DNA from: Dehalococcoidia bacterium UBA1141
GTDB taxonomy: Bacteria > Chloroflexota > Dehalococcoidia > Lucifugimonadales > UBA3495
Reading direction: 5' to 3'
Length of the DNA: 64,000 nt
NCBI GenBank assembly: GCA_002311385.1
Contig: DCAE01000097.1
Span: 6,451-70,450, forward strand
In this document: positions 8,801 to 18,204 of the stretch, in pieces
Layout of the letters: each line of letters opens with the position of its first letter
Numbering within the stretch: the stretch's first letter is position 1
Translations under genes and position numbers: made by a program
Notes under the pieces: generated by a model
The model's database searches: none
Seen by the model: only the letters and a program-made list of their open reading frames with translations
What the model was told of the DNA's origin: nothing

Positions 8801-9751
8801 TCAGAAAACAGCGATGGGATTAACCGGTGAGCCGGTGGTGTTGTGCAGGCGCAGCGGGCCAATGGATACCATGAACTCCCACCGGTTGCGCTTCTTGCAC
8901 TCTTCGGCGACCTCTTCCAAGTTGGCGTTGTCCAGGATCCAAATACCCATGGCCGTTATGGAAACTTGGTGAATGGGGCTGGGCACCTTTTCGTATTGGG
9001 GCGGGCTAACGTCGTTTCCGGTGTCCGAGCCAAGCATGGATATTCCGCGCTCGTAGAACAGGGGCAAGCAGCTTGCCTGACAAGCCGTGGAGCCTGCGGC
9101 TCGGTCCACCGGACCTTCCAGGTTACGCCGGCGCAACTGGCCGGTGCGCACCAGCAATATGTCCCCCTCCTCAACTTTGAAGCCACAACGTTCTTCGGCG
9201 GCCAGAATATCGTCAATCATCACCCCTTCACCGCGCTCCACCCAATCGATACCCCGGATCATGGGTACGTCGACCAAAACGCCTCGGGCAATCATACCGT
9301 TTTTAGCCTCTTCCACCGAGCCGAAGGTGGCGCCCATGCTGGTGGAAACCATATGGGCGGGAAATCCATTATAGGTTTTCCCTTCCCAAAAGAAGTGGGA
9401 AAGGCTATCGACGTGGGTCACCGTGTAGCCGTGGAATATCATGCCGAAATAATCCGTGGCCGCAGGAAAAGCGCGAGAACTGATTTTGTCTCCGCTGGCC
9501 CAGCCCTCTCCGCTCTCAACCATGAAGTGGACCGGTGGTGACGGAGCGTCGGCGCTGGGCTCAAAACTGACGGTGCGGGACATTGTAATTCTGAGACCAT
9601 CCTCCACCAAGTCGATGGCCCGCTTGGTTACGGCGGGGGTAATCAAGTTGGGAGCGCCTAATTGGTCTTCAGCTCCCCAGCGGCCCCAGTTGGAGAATTT
9701 CTTGAAGTAGCTTAGTACTTCATCTTCCGAGGGAATGTTCGCCTGTGCCAT
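8801..9751 (-). CDS. Cyclase-family metal-dependent hydrolase (kynurenine formamidase-like)
   Basis: A 316-residue member of the cyclase/KynB superfamily (PF04199). The signature H-G-Y-T-V-T-H-V-D-S-L-S-H-F carries the His/Asp metal ligands, and G-D-I-L-L-V-R-T-G is the second conserved block. Family members hydrolyse formylkynurenine, isatin or related amides and lactones. ATG at 9751 has AAGGAG 7 nt upstream. The next gene upstream on the same strand is an amidase ending 52 bp away, so the two hydrolases are probably co-transcribed and may act on the same class of amide substrate. The exact substrate is unknown. Confidence 0.85.
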   Translation of the reverse strand: MAQANIPSEDEVLSYFKKFSNWGRWGAEDQLGAPNLITPAVTKRAIDLVEDGLRITMSRTVSFEPSADAPSPPVHFMVESGEGWASGDKISSRAFPAATDYFGMIFHGYTVTHVDSLSHFFWEGKTYNGFPAHMVSTSMGATFGSVEEAKNGMIARGVLVDVPMIRGIDWVERGEGVMIDDILAAEERCGFKVEEGDILLVRTGQLRRRNLEGPVDRAAGSTACQASCLPLFYERGISMLGSDTGNDVSPPQYEKVPSPIHQVSITAMGIWILDNANLEEVAEECKKRNRWEFMVSIGPLRLHNTTGSPVNPIAVF

Positions 9752-9803
9752 TGAATTACTCCTTAGTGTTGTTTAGTGCCCTGTTGATTAGTGTCGGGGT
9801 TAA

Positions 9804-11156
9804 TCAGTCCACCGGGGGAAATAGATTCACATCCAAAATGCCCTCGCACCAGTGGGCGGCGGCCAATAATCCAGCTTCATTGTAGGGTTTGGCTATCAGC
9901 TGTATGCCGAAGGGCAATCCAGACTCGCCCAGCCCGGAAGGCATGGTGATACAAGGCAGTCCGCAGGATGTCCAAGGGCCTTGAAACATAGTATTCCCTG
10001 TGTTGGTCACGTCGGGCAGAGACGGCGTGGGAGTTGAAGGTGTTAGCAAAACGTCAGTCTTCTCCGACAACTGATGCATATCGTCGATGAATCGCAGCCT
10101 TCGTTCCAGCGCCCGTGAGTAGACTACCGGGTCGGTGGCCAGACCCCGGCCAATCATCGCTCTTATGTTGGGTTGATAATCCTGGGCCTGCTTTTCGTAC
10201 ATGGGCTGGTGGAAAGCTGCCCCTTCCACCGCCATGATGACCTGCTGGTCCTCAATGGCCGTGTCGATGCTGTCAGGCACCGCGATTTCCTCAATCACAG
10301 CACCGGCATGGCCGAGTTGCTCCAGAACAGCATCGGTGTGCTTGCGAGTCTCATCGCTGGCGTTGTCGAAAAAGAAGCGCCGCAGAACGCCAATGCGGGG
10401 CGCTCCCGGTGACTTCAAACCGGCAAGATAATCGGGAACCTCCCGGCGGGAGGATATAGGGTCATCTCCGTCAGGACCGGCCATGACCTGCAACATCAAC
10501 GCAGCGTCTTCAACGCTTCTAGTCATCCAACCCACGGTGTCCAGGGACCAACTCACCGGTATGACGCCGTGGCGGCTGACCCTTCCATAGGTTGGCTTTA
10601 GCCCCACCACGCCGTTGTAAGAGGCTGGCCTGAGCACCGAACCAACCGTTTGGGAACCCATGGCAGTCGGGCACATCCGGGACGCCACAGCAACCGCCGA
10701 CCCGCTGCTGGAACCGCCTGGGGTATGGGCGGCGTTCCAGGGATTCAAGGTTGGCGGCGGGTCCATGCAAGCGAACTCGGTGGTCACTGTTTTACCCAGC
10801 ATGATGGCCCCGGCGTTTTTCATCAAGGTCACAGTAGTGGCGTCGTATTCAGGGACATGATTGGCATATACCTTGGAGCAAGCGGTCGTGGGTATCCCGG
10901 CGGTAAAGTATATGTCCTTCAGGGCGATGGGCACCCCGTGAAGTGGGCCGATGCTGGCGTTCCCTTCCAACTGCCTGAGTTTCTCCTGCGCATCCGATAA
11001 TACCGAGTCCTTGTCCAAGTAGACCCAGGCATTTAGCTGCGGCTCAAGCTTCTCGATCCTCTCGAGAAGAGCCTGTACTAGGTCCACGGGGGACAACTGT
11101 CGCTCCCGTATCTGCCGGGCAATCTGGGCCACGCCTAATTCATGTAGCTGGGCCAT
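9804..11156 (-). CDS. Amidase signature family hydrolase
   Basis: A 450-residue amidase. The catalytic Lys lies in I-A-L-K-D-I-Y-F, the cis-Ser in G-G-S-S-S-G-S and the nucleophile in G-S-Q-T-V-G-S, where the usual second Gly of T-G-G-S is Val. The serine is kept, so activity is plausible, but the oxyanion loop is altered. ATG at 11156 has GGAGGA 3 nt upstream; a 471-residue reading from 11219 lacks a site. It is a paralogue of the amidase at 5.6 kb. The downstream cyclase-family hydrolase is on the same strand. Unlike the 5.6-kb amidase, no GatC-like small gene is adjacent. Confidence 0.88.
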   Translation of the reverse strand: MAQLHELGVAQIARQIRERQLSPVDLVQALLERIEKLEPQLNAWVYLDKDSVLSDAQEKLRQLEGNASIGPLHGVPIALKDIYFTAGIPTTACSKVYANHVPEYDATTVTLMKNAGAIMLGKTVTTEFACMDPPPTLNPWNAAHTPGGSSSGSAVAVASRMCPTAMGSQTVGSVLRPASYNGVVGLKPTYGRVSRHGVIPVSWSLDTVGWMTRSVEDAALMLQVMAGPDGDDPISSRREVPDYLAGLKSPGAPRIGVLRRFFFDNASDETRKHTDAVLEQLGHAGAVIEEIAVPDSIDTAIEDQQVIMAVEGAAFHQPMYEKQAQDYQPNIRAMIGRGLATDPVVYSRALERRLRFIDDMHQLSEKTDVLLTPSTPTPSLPDVTNTGNTMFQGPWTSCGLPCITMPSGLGESGLPFGIQLIAKPYNEAGLLAAAHWCEGILDVNLFPPVD

Positions 11157-11367
11157 TTCTCCTCCATTGTCGATGGTCGTACGCAAGTGTCTTCCGGCAT
11201 GGCAACGCAATTTAAGCAAGGGGTCTCAGGCGTTGGTTATACCCCCTAACATCGCAGAGCAGTGATTTTCAGCAACGCCTGAGATTCCTCTTCGCTGCGC
11301 TCATCGGAATGACAACGTGGCGGTTCATCGGATTGACATGGCTTGGTTATCAAGTGATGATTTTCCC

Positions 11368-12783
11368 TTATATCGGCGTCCTGCGGTTGTGCCAGTCCGT
11401 GGCTTGCTCAAAAGAGTGGGCCACTCGGAAAAGGGTTTCCTCGGTAAACGGTTTGCCTGCCAGTTGAAGGCCTATGGGCAGATTTCCGCTGGTGAAGCCG
11501 CAATTTATCGACATTGCTGGCAGGTTGGCCAGGTTGAATGGGGCCGTGAAGCTGCGCCTTCCGGCATAGCCTTCCAGCACTTCTTCCTTGCTGTTGATGC
11601 CCGCTTTGGCCGGAATCAGCGTTGCCGGGACTGACGATGTTGGCATAATCAAGACGTCGACCTGCTGGAGGACGGCCAGTATTTGCTGGCGCAACATGTC
11701 CCTTAGCCTTACCGCTTTCTGGTGGACTCGGGCGGGCACTATGGCCCCGGACAGCAACCTGACCCTATTGTTGTGGTCGTACTCACCCAAGTGTTCCGCC
11801 ATTGTTCGGGCGTGAGGAGCCTGGGCATCCACCATGATCACCGCCGACGAAATAACTGCCGACTGGACAATCAATGGGATCGAGACGTCTTGGATTTCCG
11901 CACCCAACTCGCCCAGGACGGTGATGGCTCGCTGGACACCCTGCTTCACCTCCGGGTCCACGGCGTCGGTATCCACCCGTTCGGCTATAACCCCAACTTT
12001 CAGTCCTTGGATGCCGCCGTGTAGACCGGAGAGATAATCCGGGACCGGCACGTTCCACGTGTGAGGGTCCTTGGGGTCATAGCCAGCAATCGCCCCCAAG
12101 GTCATAGCGCAATCCGACACCGTGCGGGAGATTGGTCCGACAATGTCCATGGACCAAGAAGCTCCCAATACTCCGTAGCGGCTGACCCTACCGTAACTTG
12201 GCCGAATGCCAGCCAGTCCGCAAAATGCCGCTGGACCCCGGATTGAACCCCCTGTGTCCTCGCCCAAAGATGTCGCACAAAGATGAGCCGCCGTGGCTGC
12301 TCCCGACCCGCTGCTGGAGGTTCCCGGGTTACGGGACAGGTCCCATGGATTTCTGGGCCGCCCGTATGGGTGATGAAAAGCGTCGCCCATGGCGTATTCG
12401 CTCATGTTCAACTTTCCCAGTACTATTGCACCGGCGTTTTTTAGCTTGGAAACCACCGTTGAATCCTCATCCGGCACGAAGTCCTTTAGGATGGACGACC
12501 CTCCGGTGGTCAGTATTCCTTTAGTGTTGAACTGGTCTTTCACGCCCACGGGAATTCCGTGCATGGGGCCGCGGTAGTTGCCAGCGGCAATCTGATCTTC
12601 GGCGGAGCGGGCTTGGTCCAACGCCTCTTTCCGGCACACGGTGATATAGGAGTTGAGCTGGCTGTCCACTGCGTCGATACGGTCTAGATAGGCTTGTGTA
12701 GCCTCCACCGAGGAAACCTCGCGTGATTTAATCAGTCCAGCCAATTCGGTGGCGGTAAAGAAAGGGATCTCGCTTTTTTCCAT
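11368..12783 (-). CDS. Amidase signature family hydrolase (GatA-like)
   Basis: A 471-residue amidase closer to GatA in its motifs: V-G-V-K-D-Q-F-N-T (catalytic Lys), S-S-S-G-S-G-A-A-T and G-E-D-T-G-G-S-I-R-G-P-A-A-F (nucleophilic Ser). GatB and GatC are not in the window and the glutaminyl-tRNA function cannot be inferred, so a stand-alone amidohydrolase is more likely. It runs in the same direction as the amidase and cyclase genes downstream, but a 211-bp gap with a dispersed repeat separates them. Start at ATG 12783. Confidence 0.85.
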   Translation of the reverse strand: MEKSEIPFFTATELAGLIKSREVSSVEATQAYLDRIDAVDSQLNSYITVCRKEALDQARSAEDQIAAGNYRGPMHGIPVGVKDQFNTKGILTTGGSSILKDFVPDEDSTVVSKLKNAGAIVLGKLNMSEYAMGDAFHHPYGRPRNPWDLSRNPGTSSSGSGAATAAHLCATSLGEDTGGSIRGPAAFCGLAGIRPSYGRVSRYGVLGASWSMDIVGPISRTVSDCAMTLGAIAGYDPKDPHTWNVPVPDYLSGLHGGIQGLKVGVIAERVDTDAVDPEVKQGVQRAITVLGELGAEIQDVSIPLIVQSAVISSAVIMVDAQAPHARTMAEHLGEYDHNNRVRLLSGAIVPARVHQKAVRLRDMLRQQILAVLQQVDVLIMPTSSVPATLIPAKAGINSKEEVLEGYAGRRSFTAPFNLANLPAMSINCGFTSGNLPIGLQLAGKPFTEETLFRVAHSFEQATDWHNRRTPI

Positions 12784-12977
12784 CTGAACCTCGAAGGTCT
12801 CTTCAATTTCTCCCTGATTGCTCGATCAATCGGTCTTCCGGAACAGGTCATCAGCAGGCTAGGTTTGCGCGCGGCCATTTTGCACAGGGCCATTTTGCAA
12901 TCGTAGTTGGGGCTTGTCAACGCCCTCGACAGCGGTCTAAATTCGCCTCCGGTGGGGCAACAAGCGACTTTAGCCGC

Positions 12978-12986
12978 TGGTATAAT
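12978..12986 (+). promoter_or_regulatory. Extended -10 promoter candidate for glmU
   Basis: TGGTATAAT is a perfect -10 box with the extended TGn element. No good -35 box is seen 17 bp upstream. It lies about 105 bp before the glmU start. The rest of the 12.8-13.09 kb gap shows nothing else. Confidence 0.5.
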
Positions 12987-13090
12987 TCACGATTGATGGG
13001 TAGGAGACTGACCTGGAGTGCAGCAAATGGTTCCCGCCCAGATTACAGCGCCAAATAGTTAGCTTGGAATTTCTCCTGAGAGGTGTCCTG

Positions 13091-14476
13091 ATGAGTCAGT
13101 GGGCTGGAGTTGTGCTGGCGGCTGGCATGGGTGTCAGAATGAAATCGCGCCTTCCCAAAGTCCTTCATCCTGTCTGCGGCAAGGAGATGGTACGGTATCC
13201 CGTGGATTTGCTGCAGGGCTTGGGGGTGGAAAGGATATTGGTGGTTGTTTCGCCCACGAACAGGGTGGAAGTGGAGAAAGCCCTGGGAGACAAAGTTGAG
13301 TATGTTGAACAAGCGACTGCCAATGGCACCGGTGACGCTGTGTTGCAAACGGCAAATCGACTCATGGCAAATCGACTTAATGGAGCGGAAGACGATAATC
13401 CTGAACATCTCATCATTCTGGGCGCAGACTCACCCCTTTTGGAAGCCGAAAGTTTAAGTCGGCTTATGTCCACCCACTTGGAGAAGACCAGCAACATGAC
13501 CATCTTGACCGGTGACTTTGATACCCCCGGTGATTTGGGACGGGTGCAAAGGAACGGCACCGGGCAGGTAATTGGCATAGTGGAAGCCGCCACCGGGGAA
13601 GGTCTAGAAGACTCGCCAGCGGAAATTAACGGCGGCGTTTACTGCTTCTCCGCCCCGTGGCTATGGGAACACTTGCCCCAAGTTGAGGCCAGCCCCGTGG
13701 GAGAGGTCTATCTCACCGCACTGGCCTCCATGAATTCAGAAGGCAACGCAAGCATAAACGCAGTAAAAATCGCCCGCGCCAATGACCTGCAAGGCGTGAA
13801 CAACCGTGTCCAACTAGCCCAGGTTGAAGCCGAGCTTCGCCAGCGAATCAACCAGCGATGGATGCTGGACGGCGTGACCATATTTGATCCCGCTTCGGTG
13901 TTTATCGACGCCGAGGTTACCATCGGCCAGGATGCGGTCATATTGCCCAACACCATGCTTTTGGGCCGAACAACGGTGGGTGAGGAATCCGAAATCGGGC
14001 CCGGGTCCGTGCTTCGCGATTCATCAGTGGGCAACCGATGCCGTGTCACAACGTCGGTGCTGGAAGATGCGGTCATGGAAGACGGGGCAAACATTGGCCC
14101 ATTCAGTCACCTGCGCTCCGGAGCGTACTTGGAATCCGGTGTCCATATTGGCAACTTCGCCGAGATTAAAGAAAGCCGGCTGGCGGTTGGGTCTCTGATG
14201 GGGCATTTCGGTTACATAGGGGACGCTTCAATCGGAGCCAACGTAAACTTGGGCGCAGGCATGGTCACATGCAACTACGATGGCCGGGAGAAACACCGGA
14301 CCAACATCGGAGCAGGTGTATTCATAGGCTGCGATACTATGCTGGTAGCGCCGGTCACAGTGGGCGACGACGCCGTAACCGGGGCCGGTTCCGTCATTAC
14401 CGAAGATGTTCCGCAAGGTAGACTAGCTGTTGGTGTACCTGCTAGAATAGTTGTTAGGAAATCAGATAACACTTAG
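13091..14476 (+). CDS. glmU: Bifunctional UDP-N-acetylglucosamine pyrophosphorylase / glucosamine-1-phosphate N-acetyltransferase
   Basis: A 461-residue protein that makes UDP-GlcNAc for peptidoglycan and cell-wall polymers. The N-terminal uridylyltransferase domain has L-A-A-G-M-G-V-R-M-K-S and K-V-L-H-P-V. The C-terminal half is a left-handed beta-helix of hexapeptide repeats (acetyltransferase), with N-Y-D-G near residue 395 and G-A-G-S-V-I-T. Length fits GlmU. ATG at 13091 is chosen, with GAGAGGTG upstream; TTG at 13064 would add nine residues. A 15-bp in-frame tandem duplication at 13351-13380 encodes A-N-R-L-M-A-N-R-L-N in the first domain, in a loop region, so function is probably kept. 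Confidence 0.93.
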   Translation: MSQWAGVVLAAGMGVRMKSRLPKVLHPVCGKEMVRYPVDLLQGLGVERILVVVSPTNRVEVEKALGDKVEYVEQATANGTGDAVLQTANRLMANRLNGAEDDNPEHLIILGADSPLLEAESLSRLMSTHLEKTSNMTILTGDFDTPGDLGRVQRNGTGQVIGIVEAATGEGLEDSPAEINGGVYCFSAPWLWEHLPQVEASPVGEVYLTALASMNSEGNASINAVKIARANDLQGVNNRVQLAQVEAELRQRINQRWMLDGVTIFDPASVFIDAEVTIGQDAVILPNTMLLGRTTVGEESEIGPGSVLRDSSVGNRCRVTTSVLEDAVMEDGANIGPFSHLRSGAYLESGVHIGNFAEIKESRLAVGSLMGHFGYIGDASIGANVNLGAGMVTCNYDGREKHRTNIGAGVFIGCDTMLVAPVTVGDDAVTGAGSVITEDVPQGRLAVGVPARIVVRKSDNT

Positions 14477-14581
14477 GTAATCCGCCGAATCTATCTGATT
14501 AACGCCGGTAAATATACAGGCGTTAGATCCAATCCTTGACTAGGAGTACCATTCAAGTTCCCCTCAGGGTCGTTCTCGTCC

Positions 14582-15823
14582 GTGAGGGTACTGATTTTGA
14601 GTACAGACGACTTACCATCAGCCTTAGTGCTCGTAGTGTCCCTCGTTCTCTTTGCTTGCCTCAGCTTAGCCCACCACTCTCTCCTCTCTAACAGCCTTCG
14701 CTCTGGGAATAGTTTCACCGGCAACAGACAAGTCGCCACTCAGATTAAAGCCCTAATACCCTGGTTCAAGTACGCTTGCGTGATTGCGGTCGCTGTTTCC
14801 GGATTGGTCTTACTGCAGAACAGTTGGACCGAGCGGTGGTGGCCCGCTTCTCTTCTGGCCTTTGGTGTGTTGATTTTTCTCGCTGCGTTGGACCGGGCCG
14901 CCGGTTGGACGACCGGACGCCGTTCGAGTCGGTTTAACCCTCTTCAAAGAGCCGTGGACGGACGTTCCCAGGTTAACGGTTCCGAAGGCAAAAACGGCTT
15001 CAACGGAAATGGGAATGGTCTTGAAGGGCCGCTATCCGTAGACGGAGCGTCGAATCGGCCGCAACCCGAAATCACCGAGGCCGAGCTCAGCAGTTTGAAT
15101 CATCGAGACAGAGAGATACTACGGTCGATTCTACGTCTAGACGTCACCACGACTAGGGAAATCATGACCCCCAGGTTGGATATGGTAGCCGTTGAGGGTG
15201 ATTCAACCTTGGCTCAGGTTTCCGACGTGCTGGTATCCAGCGGGCACAGCAGATTGCCCGTCTACGAAGAGACTATCGATCGGATTCTGGGCGTCCTTTA
15301 CTCCAGAGATGTGCTGGAAGCATTGGCTACTAAGAACCGCGACGAGAATATACAGGATTTAATCAGACCGGCATTCATCATTCCCGAGTCGAAGCGTTTA
15401 GACGACCTTCTGGAAGAGCTACAGGAGCGGGGCGTGCAACTGGCCGTCGTAGTGGACGAATATGGCGGCACGGAAGGACTCATTACCATGGAGGATGTGC
15501 TGGAAGAAATCGTCGGCGAAATCGAAGACGAGTTCTCACAGACCCGTGAATCTTTGATTGACCGTCTGCCCGACGGTGGCGTCTTGGTCGACGCCGGGAT
15601 AACCACCGAGGATGTGGAGGAGATTTTCGGCACGCGAATCGAGACCACCGACGTGGATACCGCTGGGGGGCTGGTTTATCACAACTTGGGCAAAATCCCT
15701 CAGACCGGCGATGTGGTTATCACCGATAATCTCCGAATCGAGGTGATTTCAATCTTGGGTCGCCGGCTTCGCAAGCTTAAGATTAACCAGGTCGAACTCA
15801 ACGGCAAGGAAGTTCAGGAATAG
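14582..15823 (+). CDS. Membrane-anchored CBS/CorC_HlyC (CNNM-type) protein
   Basis: A 413-residue protein. The N-terminus has three hydrophobic segments (about residues 12-30, 60-80, 88-105). A low-complexity N/G linker follows, then a pair of CBS domains beginning near I-M-T-P-R-L-D-M-V and containing V-V-V-D-E-Y-G-G-T-E-G-L-I-T. A CorC_HlyC transporter-associated domain (I-T-T-E-D-V-E-E-I-F-G) ends it. This is the family of magnesium/cobalt efflux proteins; the membrane part is shorter than the usual DUF21 domain. GTG at 14582 is used; TTG at 14597 with GAGGG upstream is also possible. It is a likely cell-envelope or ion-homeostasis gene between glmU and dnaG. Confidence 0.8.
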   Translation: MRVLILSTDDLPSALVLVVSLVLFACLSLAHHSLLSNSLRSGNSFTGNRQVATQIKALIPWFKYACVIAVAVSGLVLLQNSWTERWWPASLLAFGVLIFLAALDRAAGWTTGRRSSRFNPLQRAVDGRSQVNGSEGKNGFNGNGNGLEGPLSVDGASNRPQPEITEAELSSLNHRDREILRSILRLDVTTTREIMTPRLDMVAVEGDSTLAQVSDVLVSSGHSRLPVYEETIDRILGVLYSRDVLEALATKNRDENIQDLIRPAFIIPESKRLDDLLEELQERGVQLAVVVDEYGGTEGLITMEDVLEEIVGEIEDEFSQTRESLIDRLPDGGVLVDAGITTEDVEEIFGTRIETTDVDTAGGLVYHNLGKIPQTGDVVITDNLRIEVISILGRRLRKLKINQVELNGKEVQE

Positions 15824-15967
15824 CCTCTCTCATAATTTTAGGTTCTTCTTGATCTTATTTTCTTTTTTCTCACCACTCTAGCAGCGCCCATGTTCAGTCG
15901 CCGACACTGAAAGTACCCGTCCCTTAGGGAACCGGGTCATCATGCTATGGGAATAGAGCCCGAAAAA

Positions 15968-15976
15968 TGATATACT
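15968..15976 (+). promoter_or_regulatory. Extended -10 promoter candidate before dnaG
   Basis: TGATATACT matches an extended -10 box in the 342-bp gap before dnaG. No clear -35 is seen. No other feature is recognisable in this gap. Confidence 0.35.
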
Positions 15977-16165
15977 CTAATTTGGGAGTTTTGCGTCTAA
16001 AAACAACGTTTACCGGTTTTTCACGTTCCCAGCTTTGGTATTTGATAAAGCCTCAAATGACGTAAATCTTCTTGTGGACTCGGTTTTTACGGTGGTGGGC
16101 CAAGAGGGACTTATACAAAAGCATGAACCTGCACAACGACGCTGTGGGAAGGGGGGTTGCCTGAG

Positions 16166-18127
16166 ATGACTGTAGTAGACGACATCAAAGGCCGCCTGGA
16201 CATCTTGGAAGTGATTTCTCAGCATGTGCCGTTGCAAAAATCGGGGCGGAGTTACAAGGCCAATTGTCCGTTCCATCAAGAGAAAACTCCGTCGTTCCAC
16301 GTGTTCCCAGACCGCCAGACCTGGCGCTGTTTTGGGGCATGCGCCTCGGGTGGAGATGTTTTCTCTTTCGTTATGCGCGCCGAGAACCTGGAGTTCGGCG
16401 ATGCCCTAAAAAGGTTGTCAGAACAATCCGGCGTCCCACTGCCCAGCAGAGAGGGCCGCTCCCGACAGCAAGGCCTTGTCGAGATAAATGAATCGGCTCG
16501 TGAATTCTTTCAAAAGCTGTTGGCCTCAAACCAAGGCACCGAGGCCCGAGAGTATCTGGACCGCAGGGGACTGTCAGAAAGCGCGGTAGAGTCCTTTGAA
16601 TTGGGATTTAGCCCTCAGGACGGTGAGGCTCTCAAGAAACACTTGGTGGACAAGAAGCACACGGTGCAGGACATGGCGCAAGCTGGCCTGGTTCACGTCA
16701 ATGAGAGCGGATGGGCCAGAGACCTATTCCGTGGACGCTTGATGTTTCCCATCAGGAACAGCTCGGGTGAATTGACCGGTTTTGGTGGACGAGCGCTCAA
16801 AAACGCCACCCCCAAGTACCTGAACACTCCCCGGACTCCGGCATTCGACAAAGGCCGAATGTTGTACGGCCTTCACCTGGCGAAGAAGGAAGCCCACGAT
16901 AAAGGCTTGGTGGTGGTGGAAGGCTACATGGATGTTATAGCCGCCCATCAGCACGGGTATTCCAATGTGGTGGCGTCCATGGGCACGGCCTTAACCGAAT
17001 ATCAAGTGGACGCAATCCGTCGGCTCACCTCCAAGGTGACCATGGCCTTGGACGCGGATGCCGCAGGCCAAGCCGCCACTTTGCGCAGCCTGGAATCTTC
17101 GTGGCGGGTTTTTCAAACCCAAGAAGCCGGACGCTCCAAAGGCACCACCCTTTACCAACAACAAGCGGTATTAGAGCTAAGAGTCGCCGTTCTCCCTGCG
17201 GGGAAGGACCCTGATGATTTGATTCGTGACTCTTCCGGTCAGTGGTCAGGCTTGATTGAAAACGCGACGCCGCTATTGGACTATCTATTGCCCACTTTGG
17301 CGGCTCAATTCGACACATCGACGCCCCAAGGAAAGACAAGATTGGTCGAGGCAATGTTCCCGTTGATAGCAGCGGTGCCCGAGGCAACTCAACAAGACCA
17401 ATACTTCCAAGTGTTGGCGACCCATCTGGGCGTCACTCAAGAAACTCTTAGGGCGACGATTGGCCGGCCGGCTCCAATGCGCCAATCCAGGGGACCCAGG
17501 AACCGGTCTCAGTCAGGGTCACAGTCTCAAAGCCGCGGGGCGACGGCCTCTCCCTTCGCCAAGCTGGACCGGGACCCGATGGAAGATTATTGCTTGGCAT
17601 TGCTACTACAAAACAGCAAGCTACAAAGTGAATTACAACAGGAGTTGGAAGCCATAAAACCCGAGCATTTCCAACGGTTGGAAAACCGGGAGATATTTAG
17701 CCAGCTAACGAGAGAAGGCAGCCCTGGTGGTATAAAACTCGAAGACCGTAGTGACAGTGAAATCAGGATTGAAAACGGAGATCGCGAGACAATACAGGCT
17801 GAATTACTCGCCTCGTCGGCTCCCGGCGCTCCGGTGGGCAATACCTGGCTTGACCAAGAACTGAGTGAGCATCTGAGTGAGTTGGTCAGCAAACCCCTGC
17901 CGGTTATGGACCACCGCAGCCAACTGAGTGCTTTGAGGGATGTAATTCGCCGCATGGAGGAACGCCACCTCCGTGAGCTAAAAGCAGAAGAGGAGATTAG
18001 GTTTACCGAATCGCCATTGGACCTTCAAGAAGAAGGGCATCCGGGAATCTTGGAGATTAACGAACGGCTTCGTCAGAACCATAAACGACGCAGCTCGTTG
18101 GCCCAAGATGCGCCGATATTGCCTTAG
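16166..18127 (+). CDS. dnaG: DNA primase
   Basis: A 653-residue primase that synthesises RNA primers for replication. The N-terminal CHC2 zinc finger has C-P-F-H-Q-E-K-T-P-S-F and then C-F-G-A-C, with three residues between the last cysteines where many primases have two. The TOPRIM domain carries V-V-E-G-Y-M-D-V-I-A-A and A-L-D-A-D-A-A-G-Q. The C-terminal region is the divergent helicase-binding part. ATG at 16166 has AAGGGGGG 9 nt upstream. rpoD follows 77 bp downstream, the classical order of the macromolecular synthesis operon; rpsU is absent. Confidence 0.93.
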   Translation: MTVVDDIKGRLDILEVISQHVPLQKSGRSYKANCPFHQEKTPSFHVFPDRQTWRCFGACASGGDVFSFVMRAENLEFGDALKRLSEQSGVPLPSREGRSRQQGLVEINESAREFFQKLLASNQGTEAREYLDRRGLSESAVESFELGFSPQDGEALKKHLVDKKHTVQDMAQAGLVHVNESGWARDLFRGRLMFPIRNSSGELTGFGGRALKNATPKYLNTPRTPAFDKGRMLYGLHLAKKEAHDKGLVVVEGYMDVIAAHQHGYSNVVASMGTALTEYQVDAIRRLTSKVTMALDADAAGQAATLRSLESSWRVFQTQEAGRSKGTTLYQQQAVLELRVAVLPAGKDPDDLIRDSSGQWSGLIENATPLLDYLLPTLAAQFDTSTPQGKTRLVEAMFPLIAAVPEATQQDQYFQVLATHLGVTQETLRATIGRPAPMRQSRGPRNRSQSGSQSQSRGATASPFAKLDRDPMEDYCLALLLQNSKLQSELQQELEAIKPEHFQRLENREIFSQLTREGSPGGIKLEDRSDSEIRIENGDRETIQAELLASSAPGAPVGNTWLDQELSEHLSELVSKPLPVMDHRSQLSALRDVIRRMEERHLRELKAEEEIRFTESPLDLQEEGHPGILEINERLRQNHKRRSSLAQDAPILP

Positions 18128-18204
18128 TCATCATCCGGCACATGCCGATTAGCAAGAACAGAATTGGTTTACCACCTAAAACAGCACGAAGAGGTTAAAA
18201 ACAC

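Noticed and set aside
8843..9541. 232-codon ORF opposite the cyclase-family gene
   Set aside because: The minus-strand gene has the HxxTHxD signature and a proper ribosome-binding site; the plus strand shows no motif.
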